Assembly: GCA_014338405.1 (NCBI GenBank)
Contig: JTDE01000137.1
Span: forward strand, 60,776 to 124,775
Length of the DNA stretch: 64,000 nucleotides
Reading direction: 5' to 3'
From: Paragonimus skrjabini miyazakii
Taxonomy: Eukaryota > Platyhelminthes > Trematoda > Plagiorchiida > Troglotrematidae
Shown: positions 1-13,515 of the stretch, one piece after another
Layout: the number at the start of each line of letters is the position of its first letter
Position numbering within the stretch: position 1 is the stretch's first letter
The notes under the pieces: model-generated
What the model was told of the DNA's origin: nothing
Databases searched by the model: none
Seen by the model: the letters and a program-made list of their open reading frames with translations, nothing else
Position numbers and translations under genes: made by a program

Positions 1-3000
1 GAATGACACTCATTCAGTTTGCCCAAGATTCAGCCAGGTATTCACCGTGTGCTGTTGTAATATTTACGACCGGTCCATTCGTTTTGCAGGCGTAATTAGA
101 ACAGTGACTCTCTAATCGTCTATTTAAAAATAACTTACATGGTGGCTTGAATGGTTTACAATTTCATACAACAATCGTAAGGTACTGAAACAAATACAGT
201 GATGATGTAAGAAACTGAAAGTACTTCTCAGATGGCATAAGTTAAATCTGTAGGTTGCTTTGTAAACAAACGGGTTGTCATTGCATCTACAAACAGAAGA
301 GCAGAACCATATGAAAAAGCACACAACTCGTAACTCTGACCTCAAACAACGGAAATGTCATTTGCAGGCTGCATAAGTATGGTCTGTTTGCAAGCATTTC
401 TGCCTCCAGCTCAGCACGTTGCAAAACTGGCCTGCAACAATCATCGGAGTTTTGTATGAGAAAATTCAGGACATTACTTCGTTGACCGTGACCACTAAAC
501 TATAGCCGAATTTAGCTGAGGGAGAGTTGATACGTTAATCCGTTGGATAGGACGTTAAAATTGCGGCACTGAAGAGGTAATGCATACTAGATTTTGTATC
601 TACCTTTGATTCTGAGGATAACTTCAACTAATATTGTCCAAAGGATAAGCTAACATGCAGATGAGGACAACTTTGTGAACTGTGATGCGGAAGTAAATTG
701 TCAAAAATACTAAGCAGTATTTCATGCAGTTTTTCTTTGGTTTGCTTATGGTAGACTACACCACTCACATACAATTGAGACAATACTTTGCAGGCAGCAG
801 TTTAAATTCCATTGCGGATTTCTAACGTCTACGGTATGTAAGTGTGTAGCATGCTGAGAACGGATGGGTTGACTACCGCTTTACTCTTCATGCGGAGTCT
901 TCTGATATAATACAACCGAAGGTTGGGTGATGCCACTATCAACGTTTGATCTTATGACAACCGATTGATCAAGCAGACCACGTAATGGAAAAGATAACAA
1001 ACAGTGAGTTGTTAGATGAGGTAGTTGTTAACGGTTTTAAATGACAAAAGCTTTTTGAAGAATGTAAAATACTTGGGTTTAAGCTGCGCATGCTAGTGAG
1101 CTAACTCGTTTACAATGTGACATTCAGTTAAATTCATTACAGTGAGAATCTTCTCCAACTTATCAAATGATCAAGTACTCACATCGGTTGCCTTAACTGA
1201 GCACGTAGGTCGATTCTGAATCTCGTGTATACACATCCGCACAACGACCGGTAATTTTACTTAGTGGTTCACAATTAATCTCCAACGCCTTCAATCTGAA
1301 GATATATACGTCAGTTCTGTACATTGTGTGGACTATTAAACAAAAACCAAGAGCTGGCAGCTGTTGAATACAGTAGACCTGGGAAAATCTACTGACGCAC
1401 TACTATGGCCTGTTCACAAACTGTACGGTTATGGCGACGAACTTACAAATGAAAATAAATCGGTTTGGGTTTTTACTCTTTAAACGCATACTCAGAGTTC
1501 GACCGGGGTGCCAATGTCTAAGCTGCCTTTCTAACACCCTGCCACAGCTCAAATGAAACATGCTCGTAAATGCCCGTCTATTTAATTCTGCTGTATGTCA
1601 ATTGTGTTTTTACGTTGCTCTCATGCATTTGTTTCTTTATCTATTCAACAGATATCTATCAAGAATATTTTTCTTTACAGTCGCGAATGGGAGAAATCTT
1701 TATTCGCCGATTGACGCAGTGAAATGTGTTCACAATCCAATTAGTTCTTTTGAATGAAACGTCGTCCATTTTGATGGCAGTCATCGCATTCAGACACGCC
1801 TAGAAAAGGAAGCGCCGGACTCGTCTCCCAGTTATTATAACTCATCCGTAATGCAATTCTTCATCCGGGACTGAATTTTTACTTCTGCCACTGTATTTAC
1901 AAGGCTATCTTGTTAACCGAAACTCTTTCGATCTCATAACCGTTATTATCAACGGATAACATTATAACGCTAGACAACAACATTATGTTAATAGAACTGT
2001 CACTGCGCGATTATGCTGAAGACTGAATTTACTATGTCATATGGAGGATGTTTGACTTAGTTACTGAAGTTTGGATATTTTCGTGGTGTTCAATTTGAAG
2101 ATAAATCTCTGAACCTTTGATTATTCTCTCTTTAGTGCAACCCAACCAGTCCATCTATCATTGGTGCAAATAGTTCCAAATGCAATGGATGCTATGAAAT
2201 TACCGGCGAACTTGGATATACCTCTCTTCCCTTTTCTTAATATATGGCGTAGTTAACCGGATATTTTGATACTACTGACCACTTTATCTAGTTTTCATTA
2301 AAAACATTAGTTCCTATTTGTATTCTGACTTTAGTAAATGCTATATAGTAACTAGAAGAGGTCGCTAAATGCAGACAAACTTACAGTATTTGCAAAGTTA
2401 AACGATTACTTATATTTTGCAAACAATTAGAGATACGTGCACAAACAAAAAATATTTTTCGGTTGGAACATTTAGAATTTCACATAACTTTTCAAGTAAA
2501 GAAAGTAAAACTTTAATCAGCAAAACCACTGGAAGCCGGATTTAAGCGTCACGAATCAGTGCACCATGAAGTGCTCTTCAAATCGTACTGCACCTCTGAT
2601 TGGCATTCCATTCTATAATCAAGAACATTCTATAGTCAAAAATTGCCTTCTAAAACCAATACATAAAAATAACGCATCATTTGGCTAATTGGAAACAGGA
2701 AAATTTTAATGAAATAAAATCGATAAAGTTAAAAAGAACTATTACTAATTATGAAGTATCGTGCATTAGTAAATATCAGGGGAATATTTTCAGTAATCAT
2801 CCAACGGTGTACAACTGATCAACCGGTTAGACCTACTAAATACTGTTACGTTTCAGGGGAATAAAAATATTCCAATAACTTCGCACGTGGTTGCAAGGTT
2901 CGGTTTCCGCTAAAACTCGACTGAGTTATTCATTCGGTGGGATGGTTCTCCTAATGCAGAGCTCCATTTGATTTCCGGGTAGGTTTTGTTTCTGATGACT

Positions 3001-6000
3001 AGAAACACTTAAAAAGCTCTTGAGGTGGCGAAACTACCCAGTATTTAAAAAGCAGAAAATGTTCTTCCCAGACCGTCTGACTGGGGTTTGTTGTTTTGTC
3101 TTAAATCTGGTTTCTAACACACCTGACAGTTTTGGCAAGCGGTCCAGGATATATGATTTCTGAGAATACTTGTCTCGGGCTTACGGCTTTAGTATTCGTT
3201 TGTCTGGGGAACTCGGTAGATGAGTTAAAAACTCTGATTCACAAATCGGGGTGAATTAACCATGACTTATGAACTTGAGCTCAGTGTTATCGGATGACAG
3301 AAATTAGAGAAATGTATGTGCTTGCGTATTATAAAAATGTGACCTTTTGGTCAGAAACTTTATCGTGCTTGTTGTTCAATATGGATATTAACTTAACTTT
3401 TCATGAATTACTTTCAGCCTGATGGGCTATACTCTGTTGTTTGTTCGGACGGTTGTGCATATGTCCTGGTCAGCCTGATTCACGTGGGATTTTGTTTGGT
3501 TAGATTTGAGTATAATCCTCAATAACGCTTCTTCTTTCACGCATCCTGTACTTCTGTCCAGTGGAACATATTCGTTGATAAATACGAGGAATCTATAACA
3601 TTTCTTTCTGGTTTGGTGTCTGTTTGAGTTAGAAGGTCGGGAGCGCTTTCGTTTTACACAACTTTCATTGGATTCTCTTTGACCAACGGTGGCAAAAACA
3701 AACCGTGCCACTCGTTCACTACCTCGTGCTCCTGTAGTCCGTCTTTCAGTGCTTCGTTTAATTTTTGACATAATGATGTGCAGATTTCATTTGCAGGTAT
3801 TTGTGTGTATGAACTACAGGACTAAGATGCATTCCCTTCATTCAGGTGAACTCTGCCTTACTGCAGTGTCAGTTGTGGCAGTCTGATTGGTTACAAGAGA
3901 TTAGTATGTGCAATAAGTAATTACGCACGCTAAAATTAGGTATTCACCAGGGTTTCCGATTAACAAGTACGTCATTGTAATTTTCTGTCTCCATGACAAA
4001 TTGCTTGTTTGAAAATACTACAAGTTTGCATATACATGCCTTTCATTTCGATACATTTGCTTATTACGAATTTATCATCAGTGAATCAAATTACCTGCTG
4101 CGTTCCACCAAAGTTATTGTGATTTTCACTAGTCTTCGCAAGATGATCCAGAATTCGCGATAGAATCGTTTGTTTTAATCATGCGTAGATTTGTTTGTGT
4201 AACTTGAATTATGTGGACACTCATTATTTCGGCAATTTTTCTGTTCTGCGATTCATCCTCAGCAATTGTTGACGTCTCTCCTTGGACTGAGTGGGATAAG
4301 TTAGTGCGAAATACGTTTTGGCTCCAAACAAGAATATAAATGATCTTGCTCACGTTGAACTCTTCAAGGTTGACTGACAATTACCAATCTTTGCCTTGAC
4401 TCATCGACGAAGTATCTGAATGGACTTTTAGTCACAGTCTGTTCCTGTTTAAGGTAACGTTATTATTAGTATCACTGATATACTACCATTTCATACTTTT
4501 TCTAGTTCACGGGTTGAGGGTTTGTGTCGTTTGCCTTTAATCTCCTGTTGTCTCACTTTATGTGTAACTTTCAATGTACTCAACATGCCAGTGTTGTTTA
4601 TTAGTTTTGCAGCTAGGTCAATAAGCAGCTTTATCATTTATCGGTTGCTCTGCTTTCCCGATCTAAACTGCTTTGTTCATAATAACCATCAATCGTCGGT
4701 GATAGAGTGGTCAGCGCGGATGTCTCATAGGAACATGGGCAGGATTACCATTCTCAACCACGATGAGAGGATGCATAACCGATCAGCTTTGCCAACAGCA
4801 AAACTGCAGTCTAAATTTTTCATACAGAAAATGCAAACAAAGTTTGACGGTAGAATTTGTATAGCTAGTATTATCAACTCAGTCATATTGCATGTCTATA
4901 GAACACGCGCAATTTTATACAGCACCACGTTCATTCCAGTAATTTTAGCATCCTGTGCTCTCTCCTGTTAATCGTTGGGAGGGAATAAGCATGATCGAGC
5001 AAGTTACGCAAGCAACTATATCGCAAACGGTGAGTCTAAGCTGCTAAAGCAAAATCCCGTAATTCGGACATGCTTTACAATGCCTTTATTCGATGGGACT
5101 AAACTAGAAAAATACTGCTTATTTAGTGAGACTTCGAAGATATACATTATGTACAATTTTGTTTGGTATTTTACAAGTTACTTATAAAGTGAAGAACGAC
5201 TGAAAATGTTGTATCTCGATGAACTAGAGTTTGAAAATCGGTTGAATAAAAACGTAAACAAATAAAGGAATAAGAAAGTCAACGTTATTTTTGAGAATGC
5301 TGTAGAACTACGCACAACAGTCTTGCAGACAAAGGTGTGAACTTTCACGGAGTATCAGAGTATGTTGTCAGAATGTTTTCCAAATGAATGCTATTGCATC
5401 AGTCATAAGCAGTCCTTCATTTTTAGTCAGATTCAGATCAGATACTCGCTTTTTGTTTTTAAACAAACCGTAAATGACACGTCGAAGCTTTCAGTAAAAG
5501 AGGTAAGAATTAAAAGTTGATTCTGTCGTAAGTACTTGAGGGTAGTCCGATGACAACAAACGAATGGATGTGCACGGACAAGCGAAAGCAAGCAATTAAA
5601 AGCGAATGCACTTGTGTTTATAGTTGAGATGGCAGTGGGAAGGTGACTAACACCGTTGTAATGACAGATGAATAACGATCTGAGTTTTGCAAACAGCGCA
5701 GACTAACCCGTAGAGGTGGTAGTTTTGTTCCAAATTGAGCAATCTGAAACGGGAAAGATGCCTTAGTTGCTCAGAAGCCAACTCACTCGGAGACCGTTAA
5801 CAAAACGTACGATGAGCACAAATGCCAGTTGCGTATTTACTTGAATGTGTGCGTCGAGGCGCCATAATTTAGAGTGGTTGGTCTGTAATTTCTGGGCATT
5901 TGATTTATTCCAAATTTTGCAATCTACATCAGCATCCAACTTGATGCCGCGTTTATACTGAGTTAAAAATGCGGTAGATTAATGTAATCTGCTGAATGTT

Positions 6001-6690
6001 CTCAAAGCAGGAGAGGTAACATTTATGGCGGTAATCAGAATTTTAAATGATCATTATGCATTTGATAACAATCACATCAGAGGCGCCTCTCATGGACAAT
6101 GCCTGAAAGTTGACTATTGATATTATAGAAAGTTTTCAGGCTGCCAAGAATAGACAGTTAACAAAACAAATGGTATAAAACGGTTGCCTAGTGAGCAGTA
6201 CAATGCACAATCTGGCAGTGATTGAATGGACTAGGTATACAAAAATAACGGTGTCAACAGTTTAGTGTAATTGCCGTCGCCATTTTTAAAAGGATCATAA
6301 ATCAGCATCAATCTGTTAGCAACAGCATCACATAACACAAGGCATTGATGGTACCAGTCGAAACCCCTAGAAAAAAATATATGCATGCGTACATTACTTA
6401 ACAACAAATTTTGTTTTTTCATCACAAGTTTAACGGCTTTTTGCTAACTTATAGAAGACAGGATGTCAACTCTAAAACATTTTTAGCAGCTGATCGTAAC
6501 AATGATATATATATTGTGTACGGTTGGTTCATCACTTCTGGCTTAGTGCGCAAATGGATATTCCTCGATAGTATCTTTTCTGGACTTGATCTAGCTAACT
6601 TCTGCTGTGACCGTGGCATTACATTACGGATAACAGAAAACGAATGCCTGGAAGATAACTCATTAATACCAAAGGATTTCAGTCAACACA
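1..6690. other. No supported gene; AT-rich non-coding DNA
   Basis: I see no domain, no splice-linked exon series and no clear repeat here. The longest open stretches are 4522-4971 (+, 149 codons from a TTG) and 3427-3771 (-). Neither resembles a family I know, and neither is bordered by splice sites that join to another plausible exon, so I treat them as chance open frames. Confidence 0.6.
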
Positions 6691-6800
6691 ACTTGAACAT
6701 CGGCCACAAGTGACTGCGGATGTCACAGATCCACAGACTTCTTGATCAGTCCATTTCGAAAGAATGCATTAGTTTTTAGTGTCGGCAATATTGTTGACGG
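6691..6800 (+). repeat. Old diverged left-end copy of the TIR/tRNA-like element
   Basis: From about 6691 the sequence follows, with many substitutions, the first 100 bases of the element at 6962-7286. It keeps the ttgaacatc start, the region around the inner end of the inverted repeat and the gcattag motif after it. No right end was found. It lies just upstream of the better copy. I infer a decayed, truncated copy. Confidence 0.5.
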
Positions 6801-6961
6801 CTGTCATTGTCTTCTCACTAGACATGGGAGTATTATTATTCATAAACGTGCAGCCATATTTCCGTGTAGATAATAACCAATCTGTATAAACACCTCGATA
6901 ACAGACACAGTAACCTTCATGTAAATATCAAACTATTGCTGTCAGAAATCATAATGTCAAG

Positions 6962-7286
6962 TTGAACATCATCCACAATTGGTCGTAGCTGTGGCATCCC
7001 TATAGACTTTCCAGTCGGCCTTTTCAAAAAGGAGCATTAGACTCGAGTTTCGCTCTCATTAGAGCTCGTCAGTAGTGCATATCATCGCCACTGCCGGGAT
7101 TGGAACCAAGGTCACGCTGTTCATGAGGCAACCGTGTTTACCACTGCGCCAATAACCTCACGTTATGCACGACTGAATTATCACATGTGAACGCTCAGCC
7201 ACTTTCGCTTGTGAGTAATTTGAAAGGGGCCGACTGGAAAGTCTATGGGGATACGATAGCTGTGATCAATTGTGGGTGATGTTCAA
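6962..7286 (-). mobile_element. Non-autonomous element with ~65-bp TIRs and tRNA-like core (best copy)
   Basis: The first ~65 bases (ttgaacatcatccacaattg onward, to about 7027) return as an inverted copy at about 7222-7286, ending caattgtgggtgatgttcaa. Read on the minus strand, the interior has TGGCGCAGTGGT (complement of 7140-7151), resembling a Pol III A box, and GGTTCCAATCC (complement of 7097-7107), close to the B-box consensus. Spacing between them is tRNA-like. The inverted repeats suggest a MITE or fold-back DNA element; the boxes suggest a tRNA-derived SINE. It has no protein-coding capacity. Related copies lie near 6.7, 7.95, 16.4, 16.6, 30.1, 30.5 and 60.7 kb. No clear target-site duplication was identified. 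Confidence 0.8.
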
Positions 7287-10200
7287 GTTGAAATTAACCA
7301 AATCCCCGATTACTCGTCAGACGTCATAATGCACGTCGAGCCGTATTTTGATTATCAATAACTGGCAAGGAATTTTTGTTAATGAAACGCAGCTGATCAA
7401 AGTTTTTGCAGTCCAACATACTCTTCACTTAGATATCTCAAGTCCTGACACTTCAGCTGCATCTTTGCGAATTTGGTTTATTGGTTCTTGTGCACTTTAC
7501 AGCCAAAATAACAAATGAACATGTCAATTCAACAGCATGCATTCTTCTACGTACGTACATGCTTTATAGAAACAGTACTGCGTAAATATAATAAAATTTA
7601 TGGATTTCGGCCACATTAAAAATATTGAAAAATAAGTAAAATTAACCAGTGAGCCATAAGGCAGGGTAGAAATAGCTTTGTTCTATCACTCATACGACTA
7701 ACGGAACAATCTTTTGCCGTCAATAATCGGAGCGGTAGGAAATTACTTGATCCAACTGATAATCTAGCTACACTACTGAATAGGTTCTTTGAGATGTATA
7801 TGCACACCGCATCATATGATGTGGAATATTCGAAGGCTTAATATACTCTTATTCTGTTGAAATTAACTAAACTCACGCGTTTACTGAACAGTATTGAGGT
7901 TTTGTTACATTTTCAGCACTGGGTTGTGTTTTGTTAGCAAACATCTTTTGAAACGAAGCATTAGTTTCTAGTGTTTGCTCCTGTTTGCAGTTTTCGTCGA
8001 TATATATATTTGCTACGACTGGGATTCTGATTCCTATCCTCGCAAGTTAAGTATGCGGCCAAACGACTGGCTATGATAATTAAATCGATAAATACTACCT
8101 TCAATAGCGTGCACACAATTTCCAACTTTCATTGGAACCAGCAGCTTCACTAAGAACCGTCTGTTGAAAGCCTACTCATATTCAAGCCATGTTCCCACTT
8201 GTTTTGTTAAACCGAGAATTTGTATCGATTTAGCTCAAAAATCATCCCCCAAACAATCACCCAATCGGTTGATTTCACTACTTCAGTTTACACTACAGTC
8301 ACCCCCGTCAGGCAGTTACATCATAAGTGACCCTTGGAGAACATTTGTTCTGAATAACTCCGTTTTCATTATTCACCACTTACTCCTCATTTTGTACATG
8401 TTCATCTCAATTTATATTTGTAATTGTCATCTTAAAACATTTTATCTATCTGATCACGGTGGTTTGCGAACCTGAGAGAAAGCAACAGTTGTGACCGTAT
8501 TTTGCTCTGCTGAAAGCAGGTAACATGCTGTGAAGAACTTGCAAACCTTAATTACAGGCGGAAATGCTAATTAGAATGTACAAAAAACATTTACGCTCAG
8601 ACTTTCCCACAGCGACTTCCAGTAAACGCGACAGCAAAGTTCATGCCAGAGTAAAAAGAAAGATCCTATCCTTTCTCCAAAAGTGCAGAGGTTGAAATTT
8701 TTTTTCACACAGATTGACCAATTTTCATAAAACAGTATTTTTTACGCCTTGTCCCGATAAAAATTTGTTTTATGAAAATATGAAGTGATTTAATCTGCTA
8801 CGGATGAGAAGGTTGATTTATCAACGGAATTATTTTACGTCTCAGTTGCAACTCAATTTATAATAAGACGAGAGTTATCCATAGAACAGTCAAATTTTAC
8901 TACCGACTCAAGTAAAAAATAGGGCAAACATCGAGTTGCTCTAAAAACAGACTTCAAAACGTCACATTAAAGTGAATTAGAAATGGCATTGTGACCACCG
9001 TGAGTGTTCACGGGAATGTCAATTTCTGTCACAATTATCTATTGGTATGATGAAACATACATACAAAGCCAAGATTTTCAACGATTGGTCGAATTTGGTG
9101 GGCAAAACAGCGTGACACCCTATGAAGTTTGGTAACTGGGTGGAGACTGAAGAGAAATCCTCTGTTGTCTGCCCATAGAACAGGTTGAATGGCCAATCAG
9201 TGATACAGAACATCAAGGTCGTACACATTTACAATCTGGGCAGTTTCATTGTGCGCATTTATCACCATCCATTTGACATTGAGGTTCACGTGGGTTTATT
9301 GGCCCAGCATTTCTGAAAATTCGCCAAACATGCCCAGCAATAACGAATCGCTAGATGTCTGTACCATAAACTGTTAGGATATTTATTGGAGGTAAGTAAC
9401 AATCAAACAACGATTGCTATACATTCTGATTAATAATGACATTCTCTTATGTTATGCATTTAATGTGTTATTTTATACAGATCGTCAAAATATATCCTTA
9501 TTACTTGGCCAATTTACCTGTATTCTTGCGTAACCTATCAAAACTTCATTTTTACCGTATTTATTGCGTTTAACTATTTAATTAAATCGTTATTCTGGAA
9601 ATAAGTCATAAAAATTAGGATGCATCATCACATTTACTCCGAATAACTAAATGTGTTGGGATTCAGTCGAAAATAAGCATTTGTGAATCAGTAGACTTTA
9701 TGCAGTTTGCTACTGTTAAGCCAGGAACAATCGTTACCATACAGAAAATAATATCTTATGAGATTGCAATAACTTATAAACAACTAGTTCTGAATAGGTT
9801 TATGTTCAACATTTTACAGCAGTCCACAGGCTAGCGAGTTCTGACGACAACATTTTATTATTTGAAGTCTGATTCGGATCTGTTCAGGATTGCCAGCAAT
9901 TACTTAGGTATATAGGAGCATGCACGTTAGGAGAAAAAGAAGGGAACAGTTTTTACCAATTGGCTCTCAACAGGATGTGTTTTAATTTGCACTGGTCAAT
10001 CTGGATGTTAGCAAATGTGCATCGTGCTGTTGGATTATCTGGTGATAGCTGAATTTCGCCCCACATGGTCAGTCACCATTTGTTATTTGACTTTATTTGT
10101 AATCCCACTAGTTTACTCGAGTTCCGTTGAATCTCTCGCTGATGGATAGAACCTAAAAATGTGGTAATCAGTTATAAAGAATTCGAGGGATGGGCGCAAA

Positions 10201-13164
10201 TTGATTTCGCCTAAGCAAAATGGGTGGACAGTTAAGTAAGTATAAACCATGGAGCTAAACCTTTATTGAGGAAGTAATCAACAGATTAATACAAAACTGG
10301 TAGTTCAGTTCAAGTAGAAGGTGGAGCGTGTTCAGCCTGGAGAAGTGACATTGATTTTTCTGCTCAAATTATTGGCGGTGATCATCACAAAACGCACTAT
10401 AAATGCTGCGGATAGATTTCTTCCAGAATGACAGATATCCTGGCCTAAAATGAATAAGAGGATATTCAGACAGCGTTACAAGCAGGACCACAATTTTCTG
10501 ATCGATAAACTGGTCTCAGAATCGTGAAAAATGTGTGGAATATTATTGACTGAATAATCAACAAAACCATGTTGTAGGGGCTATTGTGTTTGAAATCGGC
10601 ACCGTTGAATGTTTGACGACGGGCTGAGTAGGAGTATACCGCATATCGCGAATGTGCAATTAATAACCCACACACGAATCAGCACCAGAATGAGCATTTA
10701 TAGATGAAACTGAAACGACTGCTGTTTTCAGATCACATATACACTGAGTTCTGTTGTATTTCCTTATCAAATGCTTTGCTATGATTGTCACGACAGAGGG
10801 GTCGAGCAGAGCGGTGTGAGACCAAAGGAGATTGTGCAAGTCCGTAGTTCGACTATAAGCTAGTTTTCTGCATTGGTCACCGTGGGAAATACCATGGATA
10901 AGCCGATAAATGTATTGCAGGTAGCAAGTCAAATAGAGTGATGGTTGATTCAAGGTGGCTGCTCAGCGTTACCTGTCACCATTTACCTTGTTGTCTTGTA
11001 GTACTGTTTGTAATGTATGCCACAATAATATTTGTGAGGGAAAAATGAACAAAACAATCAAGCGACGGGTGCACCACGGTTGCTTATCAGCGTGTTTATG
11101 CGGCAACCCCTCGATTTTGAAGGGAAAACCAGCTAACGTCATTTATTAAATAATTTATGAAGCCCATGGAGAAAATATTTTTCTTCTGAGGAGGAAGTTA
11201 TTAGTCGCACTGGTATGTCTCTAAATCAACAAACCTCAGGTAAATTGACGAGTAGCCACTCTAGGAAATTGGCTGCTTGTAGGTGTCTGACAAACAACCA
11301 CATTTTTTTGTGGCTTTTAAAACCCCAAGTTTGTAACTGGAACAGCCGCTTTGACCGTAACCTTTAACTGAGTGTAGTCCAAAAAGAATTATTTCTTTTC
11401 TTTGGACGGCCGTGTATGTCAACCTGCGGTTCCTGACATAATTTAGGCCAACTTTTAATTGTTCCGCAAAGCTTACAATAGAAATCCAGCTGTGGATAGA
11501 CCATCTGTGTCAATTGTTTTTTTTCTTAACTATCTCCTGCTCGGCTTATATTGTTTTGTCCTCGCCGATGTATTTAGCAGTGTTGTTTAGAGCGTTTAGT
11601 TATAAAAGAGGAAGTAAAAACCTGGGTGTGTTTGCGTAGACCCCAAGTTACAGGCATGAAGAAAATGGCAAAATGTAGGAGGCTTCGCCGGAAACTCCTC
11701 AGCAGATTTGATAAATTTTTCAACTTCTCCAGTGTAATCTACCGGAATCGTCAGTCTCTTTTAATCTGTCTTTGCCGTCCATCTTTATTTCTGTTTGTCA
11801 TCAGGTTTCTCTTCACGAGCATGCAGATATACTTTACCGACTCATTAGGTAAAAATTGTTACTTTCTTCTTGTCCGTCCACTTTAAACCGTTATCATTCC
11901 AGTTACTGCTTTGCAGAGGCTACAGACGCATTTGTGCATTCTCCTGAAGAAGAACGCTGATATGGTTTGGTTGAGTACACTTCGTAGGGCGATTGTTAAC
12001 ACCAGATTGCACCCAAGTCAGAATTTTCTTGATAACATTCTTAAAGCACTGGTCCGAAATTTCAAATACTTTTGCTATCGATAACTGTGCACTAGCCACG
12101 AAACCGTTTATTCCAGTTATGGATGACAAAACGTTGTGGTTTGAGAAACTTTAATGCACTTGGGACATGGAGCCTCTACTGGTTATGAGCCTTGTGGTTG
12201 CCAACTATTAATACCGAAATCTGAGTTTGACCTAGTTAGGTTTTATATAATATCATGGTGTATGACTCTAGATGTACTATGAAATAAAAGAACCGTCGTG
12301 CACTCTTCTCATTACAAGCTATTGCTTCTGATGTTCAGGCATCCACATTGCTCTCCAGTCTGGTGTCTACTGAGTCACTTCCCCACTCCAGTTTTGTGAA
12401 CTGACTGGATAATTTTACCAGTGACAGACCATACTGTTCCAAGCAAAACATAAACCTTTTTCTATAAACTCACCAGTGAAGGTTAGTAGTCGGGAGTCGC
12501 TTTGTGTATTAGCTTTTACCTAGAAGCTGTCTGTGCCTTTAATCAGTGGAGACCAGCCTGACGATGTCACTTCACGTTGTATTTACTAGTTCACAGGCTA
12601 TTGCAGAGAAAGTTAAATAGGCAGAAACGAGAGTTACTTGATCTCTAGACTGAAGGAACATTTCGCTTAATTTAGTGGAGGACTCCGTATTACCGAAGGG
12701 CGGCAATGTTATTGAAGCACGCAAACAACCATTATCTGCAGTCCCAAGACATATTCTGGCCACGGATTACGTCATCGACTCAACCTGTGCATTCAGAACC
12801 TTATTATTATATTCCAGTCCATGATTCTTTCGATTTGTTGAGGCTATCTCACTTGACAATTTGAAGCCGACCCTGTGTATTCAGAAACAACTCATCGTGA
12901 ACTTGACCCTACCCCAGACTTATTGGCCTTTCCTAGCCCATCAATCGACTGTCCATCCCACCTACCCCTAACTGTTTGATATAAATACTGCTTCATTGTA
13001 TTACATATTTGGTAGTGAACAGGCAAAACGAAATGCTTGCATCTACCATTCTTCGTGTTTTAGCGGTTCTGATAAAACTCCTAAAGGGAACAAACTGTTC
13101 TAAATCACGCATAACGTTTCTGTGCATTATATGATCCGCTGGTTGATAAAACAAATTTATTTTT
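7287..13164. other. No supported gene; one old repeat fragment
   Basis: Apart from the repeat fragment at about 7940-8070, I see no recognisable element. Open frames at 8164-8475, 10660-10953 and 11626-11886 show no domain and no convincing exon borders. Confidence 0.55.
7940..8070 (-). repeat. Diverged internal fragment of the tRNA-like element
   Basis: The string around gcattagtttctagtg, followed by a stretch ending in ctacgactgggattctgatt, parallels the interior of 6962-7286 from its gcattag motif to its B-box-like region. The inverted repeats are missing and the B box is degraded. I call it an old fragment of the same family. Confidence 0.45.
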
Positions 13165-13515
13165 AGAATTTCTCGATCATTTCACGTTGGAAGCCACCAA
13201 CATCACCGGTGAGCATTGCTATTGAATTATTAATGAGTAATTAGATGGATTTATTAACCTAAAAGTGATCCATTTGCGAAAAATCTGAAAGTCGGCTGGG
13301 TTCAAACCAGCGACAGAAACAATATGGCTAAAAGCAGCAAATGCTCTATCATGTGCATGTTGTTTCTATCGCTGGTTCTAATCCAGGCGACGTACAGATT
13401 TTTTGCAATTGTATCTCTTCCATATTATCACATATGTCAAACTACTCATTAGTAATCCAGTGTCAGTGCTCATCGGTGGCGTTGGTGGATTCCAGCGTGA
13501 ACTGATCGAGAGATT
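13165..13515. mobile_element. Fold-back element, two ~155-bp inverted arms, short spacer, B-box-like motif
   Basis: The left arm (about 13168-13323) and right arm (about 13360-13512) are inverted copies along their whole length. tctcgatca at 13171-13179 pairs with tgatcgaga at 13503-13511, and ccagcgacagaaacaa near 13308-13323 pairs with ttgtttctatcgctgg from 13360. The 36-base spacer is unrelated to the arms. On the minus strand the left arm contains GGTTTGAACCC (complement of 13298-13308), similar to a tRNA B box. The arms have drifted apart by substitutions, so this is not recent. The opposed open frames at 13378-13593 and 13403-13597 are by-products of the palindrome. It resembles the element at 6962 in plan but not in sequence. 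Confidence 0.8.

Noticed and set aside
4522..4971. 149-codon + frame
   Set aside because: It starts from TTG, with no recognisable family and no supporting splice context.
7097..7151. Possible tRNA gene on the minus strand
   Set aside because: A- and B-box-like motifs are present, but I see no cloverleaf with paired acceptor stem, and the sequence recurs inside a repeat; it is a tRNA-like core, not a tRNA gene.
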